Shown: positions 60,238-64,000 of the stretch, one piece after another
Layout of the letters: each line of letters begins with the position of its first letter
Position numbering within the stretch: position 1 is the first letter of the stretch
DNA from: Elusimicrobiota bacterium
GTDB lineage: Bacteria > Elusimicrobiota > Elusimicrobia > FEN-1173
DNA: 64,000 nt
NCBI GenBank assembly: GCA_016706425.1
Contig: JADJJR010000001.1
Span: forward strand, 2,356,001 to 2,420,000
Direction of reading: 5' to 3'
Made by a program: the position numbers and the translations under genes
The notes under the pieces: generated by a model
Told to the model about the DNA's origin: nothing
Database searches by the model: none
The model's input: the letters and a program-made list of their open reading frames with translations, nothing else

Positions 60238-61245
60238 TCATCGCGCCGCGGCCTTCCGCCGGGCGTCCACTTCCTCTTTGTGGGCGTCGCGCCATTCGAT
60301 CAGCCGGCGCATCCCCTCCCGCAAATCCACCCCCGCCCGAAACCCGATCCGCTCGGCCGCGCGGGTGGGGCTGCCCACCCGGTTCTTCACGAAGGTCGGC
60401 CCCGCCGGTTCGTAGCGGATTCCCACTTTCGACCCGGTGATCTCCAAGAGCAGTTCGGCGATTTCCTTGATCGTGGTTTTGACGCCGCGCCCCACGTTGA
60501 AGAACGCGTCGGTGGCCTCCGCTTTCATCGCGCACACATTCGCGCGGGCGCAGTCCTGGACGTAGATGAAGTCGTAGGCCTGGGACCCGTCCCCGTAGAC
60601 GCTCAAGGGCAGGCCCTTGTCGATGTTGTCGAGCATCTTCATGATGACGGCGATGTAGGCGCCCCGGTAATCCTGCCGCGCGCCGTAGACGTTCATGTAG
60701 CGCAGCCCCACGTAGTCGAACCGCTGGGGCGTGTCCTTGTAGCGGTGGTGGAGGGCGCGGCACATGTGCTCGCCGGCGATCTTGGTCGCGCCGTAAAAGT
60801 TGTTGTTGTTGTAGGGGTGGTCCTCGGTCATGGGCTCTTCCAGCGCGTCGCCGTAGACCGAGGCCGACGACGAGTAGACCAGCCGCTTGACGCCGTTTTG
60901 GACGATCGCCTCCAGCACGTTGAAGGTGCCGCCGATGTTGACCTCGAAGGCCGAGCGCGGAAAGTCGTAACAGTGGAGCAGCCACAGCGCCGCGAAGTGG
61001 AAAACGCCGTCGACCCCCTTCATGGCCGCGCTCAAGATGTCGCGGTGCAGCAGGTCGCCGCCCAGGGGGAATATTTTCACCCGCGGGTCGCGCAGCGCGC
61101 CCGCCAGGTTCTCCTCGCGCCCGCGCGCGAAGTTGTCGAACACGCGGATCTCCGCCAGGTCTTCCTTCACCAGCTCGTCCACCGTGTGCGAGCCGATGAG
61201 CCCCGCCCCGCCGATCACCAACACCGTTTTGCCTTTCAAATCCAT
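60238..61245 (-). CDS. UDP-glucose-4-epimerase-like SDR
   Basis: A 335-residue extended SDR: TVLVIGGAGLIGSHTVDELV, VFHFAALWLLHCYDFPRSAF, YSSSASVYG and the catalytic NFYGATKIAGE. VYGDGSQAYDFIYVQDCARA is highly typical of the GalE/WbpP-like group. It likely epimerises a UDP-N-acetyl-hexosamine(uronate) at C4. AAGGAGCG precedes the ATG by six bases. It has its own ribosome site but no clear promoter, so it probably shares the transcript of the upstream lhgO gene 39 bp away. Confidence 0.92.
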   Translation of the reverse strand: MDLKGKTVLVIGGAGLIGSHTVDELVKEDLAEIRVFDNFARGREENLAGALRDPRVKIFPLGGDLLHRDILSAAMKGVDGVFHFAALWLLHCYDFPRSAFEVNIGGTFNVLEAIVQNGVKRLVYSSSASVYGDALEEPMTEDHPYNNNNFYGATKIAGEHMCRALHHRYKDTPQRFDYVGLRYMNVYGARQDYRGAYIAVIMKMLDNIDKGLPLSVYGDGSQAYDFIYVQDCARANVCAMKAEATDAFFNVGRGVKTTIKEIAELLLEITGSKVGIRYEPAGPTFVKNRVGSPTRAAERIGFRAGVDLREGMRRLIEWRDAHKEEVDARRKAAAR

Positions 61246-61284
61246 GCGCGCGCTCCTTTGTCCGGTTTCCGAAATCGTCCGACC

Positions 61285-62484
61285 CTACGCCGCCGCTCCC
61301 GACACCACGAACTCCCCGAAGGGAAACGCGCTCGTGAACGCCGGCGAAATGGCGTTGAGCACGTGGGTGGTGGCCGGCGTGTGCCGCACCACGAAATCCA
61401 TTTCCAAGCGGTGGTCCGTCCGGCGCACGAGCTGCGGGCGGATGCCCGCCTTGGGCGTCGGCTCCAAATCCCCGGCGCGCAGGTCCGGCACGAGCCGGCG
61501 CGCGGCGGCCACGAACATCGGCTTGAGGTACAGCGCCATCTCCCGCGCCGCCAACCGGCGAAATTGCCCGTCCCGCGCCGCCATCAGGCGCAACAACCGA
61601 CCCGCCGTGACGAAGAATTCTCCCGGCGTCACGCCCCGGGCCCCGCGGTAGTTCTCCGCGCCGAAGGCCGGGATCGCCGTGGGCCCCACGTACACGTCGC
61701 CGGCCACGCTCCGCGTCAGGTGCACGCCCAAAAACGGAAAGGCCGGGTCCGGCACGGGGTACAGGCTTTCGCGCACCAGCGACGCCCGCTCCGGCCGCAG
61801 TTTCATGTACAGCCCCTTGAAGGGGATCAACGCGTACTCCTCCCCCACGCCGTAGGCCCGCGCCAGTCGGTCCGCGTGGGCCCCCGCGCAGTTGTACAGC
61901 CGCCCGTAAGAAAACGTCTCTCCCGCCTCGGTCCGCAACAGGTTGTCGGCGGGCTGCCGGTCGAGCGCCCGCTGTCCCGTGCGGATCGCCACGCCCGAGC
62001 GCGCCAGGTCCTCCGCCAGGGCCCGCGTGGCCGCCGCCGCGTCGATCACGGCCGTGTCGCGGCACCACAGCCCGGGCCGCGGCGCCGCGTGGGGCTCCAC
62101 CCGCCGGACGTCTTCGGCCGATAGCGCCTCCACCCGCACGCCCCCGGCGCGGGCGTTGGCTTCCAGCGCCGCCAGGCCCCGCCCGTCGGCGGTCCCCGCC
62201 AAAATCACTTTTCCCCCCTGCCGGCAGGGGATTTTTTTCTCCTCGGCGAAGACGCGCCATCGCCGCGCGCCCTCGGCGCAAAAACGGGCTTTCAGCGTCT
62301 GCGGCGGGTAATAGACGCCCGAATGCAGCACCCCGCTGTTGCGCCCGCTGGCGTGTCGGCCGGGCGCGTCCTCTTTTTCCAAAACGACGATCTTCGCCGC
62401 CGGGTGCGCCCCCCGCAGGGCCCGGGCCACCGCGAGCCCCACCGCGCCCGCGCCCACCACCACAAAGTCAGCGGTTTCGGCCAC
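61285..62484 (-). CDS. lhgO: L-2-hydroxyglutarate oxidase/dehydrogenase
   Basis: A 399-residue FAD enzyme that oxidises L-2-hydroxyglutarate to 2-oxoglutarate and passes electrons to the quinone pool or oxygen. It shows FVVVGAGAVGLAVARAL, ASGRNSGVLHSGVYYPP (the family hallmark), YNCAGAHADRLA and the C-terminal NAISPAFTSAFPFGEFV. Its start overlaps the WbpB/WbpD-type fusion by 17 bp. WbpB-type dehydrogenases reoxidise their bound NADH with 2-oxoglutarate, giving 2-hydroxyglutarate, so LhgO would recycle that product. The link is inferred from position and known chemistry. Confidence 0.94.
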   Translation of the reverse strand: MAETADFVVVGAGAVGLAVARALRGAHPAAKIVVLEKEDAPGRHASGRNSGVLHSGVYYPPQTLKARFCAEGARRWRVFAEEKKIPCRQGGKVILAGTADGRGLAALEANARAGGVRVEALSAEDVRRVEPHAAPRPGLWCRDTAVIDAAAATRALAEDLARSGVAIRTGQRALDRQPADNLLRTEAGETFSYGRLYNCAGAHADRLARAYGVGEEYALIPFKGLYMKLRPERASLVRESLYPVPDPAFPFLGVHLTRSVAGDVYVGPTAIPAFGAENYRGARGVTPGEFFVTAGRLLRLMAARDGQFRRLAAREMALYLKPMFVAAARRLVPDLRAGDLEPTPKAGIRPQLVRRTDHRLEMDFVVRHTPATTHVLNAISPAFTSAFPFGEFVVSGAAA

Positions 62485-64000
62485 GCCGCGTCGTCCCGGC
62501 CTTGCGCGTGCCCGTCGAGACGGGGGCGTCCCAGGCCGCGCCGCAGGCGGGGCAGGGAGCGTTTTGTTTGGGGCCCCGCTTCGTCCCGCAACGGCACATC
62601 CATCCGGTCGGGCGCGCCGGGTTGCCCACCACCAGGGCGAAGGGCGGCACGTCCTTGGTCACCACCGCGCCCGCGCCCACAAAGGCGTACTCCCCGATCG
62701 TCACCCCGCAGACGATGGTGCAGTTGGCGCCCAGCGTGGCGCCCCGCTTCACCACCGTCGGACGGATTTCCCCCATCCGGTTGATTTCGCTTCGGGGGTT
62801 GAACACGTTCGTGAACACCATCGACGGCCCGCAAAAGACGTTGTCCTCCAGCGTCACGCCCTCGTAGACCGACACGTTGTTTTGAATTTTGACGCCGTCG
62901 CCCACGGTCACCCGCGGCCCGATCACGACGTTCTGGCCGATCTTGCATTTCGCCCCGATCCGCGAGCCCTTGAGCACGTGGCTCACGTGCCAGATCTGGG
63001 TGCCCGGGCCGATGACCACGTCCTCGTCGATAAACGCCGACTCGTGGACCCCTTCCCGAACCGGGCCGCCCCGCCGCTGGCGGTCCGCGCTCAAGGAGTC
63101 CTGGCAACGCCGCAACACCGACAGCACCCGCAGGCCTTCCTCGCCGTCCGTGCGCGGGGCGCGCCGGTCGGCCAGCCGTTCCAAAAAGTGCGCGCACTCC
63201 GCCCGCAGGGGCTCCTCGGCGGGCAGCGCCACCGGCTCGGCCTCGGCCTTGTTCACCACCGGCGCGCCGTCTTTCCAGTCGATCCGGTGCGGGTACAGCC
63301 GCAGCTTGTCGGTTTTCTCCAAATCGTCGAACACGGCCATCTTGCGGCTCCCCACCACCACCAGCTTCTGCTCCTTGAACGGGTGCAGCCACGACACGAA
63401 GATATGGGCCTTCACCCCGCTGGGGAACGACAACAGGCTCACCGTCACGTCCGCGATCTTTTCCTGCAAATAAGACCCGCCCTGGGAGCGAACCTCCGTG
63501 GGCATCTCGCCCAACAAGCCCAGGATCACGGACACGTCGTGCGGCGCGAAGGACCAGAGGATGTTCTCTTCCCGACGGATCTTCCCCAGGTTCAACCGGT
63601 GCGAATAGATGTATTGGATTTTCCCCAACTCGCCCTGGGCCACCAACTCTTTGAGGCGCGCCACGGCGGGGTGGTACCACAACAAGTGGCCCACCATCAG
63701 CACCCGCTTTTTTTCCCGCGCCAGGGCCACGAGGGCCCGCCCGTCCTCTTCCGTCAGGGCGAGGGGCTTTTCCACAAAGACGTCCTTGCCCGCCTCCAGC
63801 GCCCGGCGCACCACCGCCGCGTGGGTCTCGGCGGGCGTGGCCACGGCCACGGCGGTCACCGCCGGGTCGGCCAGAGCGTCCCCGACGTCGGCCACGAAGG
63901 CCACCCCGGAGTACTGCGGTGCGAATTGCGCCCGCCGGTCCGCGTCGGCCTCGGCCACGGCGCGCAGGGCGCCCAGCGCGTGGAAGTTGCGCACCAGGTT
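62468..64000 (-). CDS. WbpB-like dehydrogenase fused to WbpD-like acetyltransferase (5' end outside window)
   Basis: At least 508 codons are visible; the first few are cut off at the window edge, as the frame continues as NLVRNFHALG from the family's GxGxWGKNLVRNFH start. The first about 320 residues are a Gfo/Idh/MocA dehydrogenase (GKDVFVEKPLAL, WSFAPHDVSVILGLLG) like WbpB/WlbA, which oxidises UDP-GlcNAcA at C3. The rest is a left-handed beta-helix acetyltransferase (VVIGPGTQIWHVSHV, NPRSEINRMGEIRPTVV) like WbpD/WlbB. A C-terminal CxC...CPACG zinc ribbon follows. In Pseudomonas these are two separate genes. The fusion would link C3 oxidation to later N-acetylation; the aminotransferase between them (WbpE) is not in the window. 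Confidence 0.92.
   Translation of the reverse strand, partial: NLVRNFHALGALRAVAEADADRRAQFAPQYSGVAFVADVGDALADPAVTAVAVATPAETHAAVVRRALEAGKDVFVEKPLALTEEDGRALVALAREKKRVLMVGHLLWYHPAVARLKELVAQGELGKIQYIYSHRLNLGKIRREENILWSFAPHDVSVILGLLGEMPTEVRSQGGSYLQEKIADVTVSLLSFPSGVKAHIFVSWLHPFKEQKLVVVGSRKMAVFDDLEKTDKLRLYPHRIDWKDGAPVVNKAEAEPVALPAEEPLRAECAHFLERLADRRAPRTDGEEGLRVLSVLRRCQDSLSADRQRRGGPVREGVHESAFIDEDVVIGPGTQIWHVSHVLKGSRIGAKCKIGQNVVIGPRVTVGDGVKIQNNVSVYEGVTLEDNVFCGPSMVFTNVFNPRSEINRMGEIRPTVVKRGATLGANCTIVCGVTIGEYAFVGAGAVVTKDVPPFALVVGNPARPTGWMCRCGTKRGPKQNAPCPACGAAWDAPVSTGTRKAGTTRRGRNR

Noticed and set aside
58379..62124. Two long plus-strand frames (678 and 614 codons)
   Set aside because: Antisense of asnB copy 3, the epimerase and lhgO, all of which carry complete family motifs on the minus strand.

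Overview
The window is GC-rich, gene-dense DNA from a Gram-negative (diderm) bacterium. Evidence for an outer membrane is a LolA-like carrier, an outer-membrane beta-barrel protein, an O-antigen-ligase-type protein and a long surface-polysaccharide locus. No rRNA, phage, CRISPR array or transposase is visible. The mixture (carboxynorspermidine polyamine route, K+-dependent membrane pyrophosphatase, YajQ, a SUI1-like factor, a tiny two-repeat basic protein) fits a poorly cultured phylum such as Elusimicrobiota or Omnitrophota better than a model proteobacterium. This assignment is a guess from gene content, not from a marker gene.

Layout. 1-8241: the end of an EAL phosphodiesterase, a saccharopine-dehydrogenase-like oxidoreductase, then a minus-strand operon (small EamA-like transporter, yajQ, two degenerate sulfatase-like membrane proteins, a TIM-barrel hydrolase-like protein). 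8355-15012: a SUI1 factor, a two-repeat 73-residue protein, an excisionase-type DNA-binding protein, rmlD, asd and dnaE. 15119-23338: a secreted helical-barrel glycosidase-like protein, then a tightly packed four-gene operon: MMPL/RND exporter, ThiF-nitroreductase fusion, LolA-like periplasmic protein and outer-membrane barrel. 23410-33415: hppA with an unknown partner gene, the nspC/carboxynorspermidine dehydrogenase pair, a beta-CASP nuclease, a HI0933-type flavoprotein and an O-antigen-ligase/TPR protein. 33456-37952: tRNA-Asn, a class A penicillin-binding protein and a hydroxypyruvate reductase/glycerate kinase pair.

37961-64000 is a surface-polysaccharide locus, almost all on the minus strand. 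Most neighbours overlap by 4 bp, so it is translated as coupled units. It holds three asparagine-synthetase-type amidotransferases, a WbpI-like UDP-sugar 2-epimerase, a WbpB/WbpD-type dehydrogenase-acetyltransferase fusion, an L-2-hydroxyglutarate oxidase, four SDR epimerase/dehydratases, glycosyltransferases, three methyltransferases, a formyltransferase, a WbqC protein, a deacetylase-like protein and a Wzx-type flippase. Together these suggest an acidic, amidated (di)acetamido-uronic-acid glycan. The locus is interrupted on the plus strand by a chimeric gene (radical-SAM N-terminus fused to a GT39-like membrane C-terminus) and by a 265-bp inverted-repeat element at the 5' end of a glycosyltransferase gene.

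Regulation. Genes inside operons have good Shine-Dalgarno sequences. Several first genes (dnaE, nspC, the HI0933 gene, the O-antigen ligase, the PBP, the SUI1 factor) have a -10-like hexamer only 6-12 bp before the start codon and no Shine-Dalgarno, so they probably give leaderless or nearly leaderless mRNAs. The best candidates for new biology are the ThiF-nitroreductase/RND/LolA/OMP operon and the 2-hydroxyglutarate recycling arrangement at the right end.
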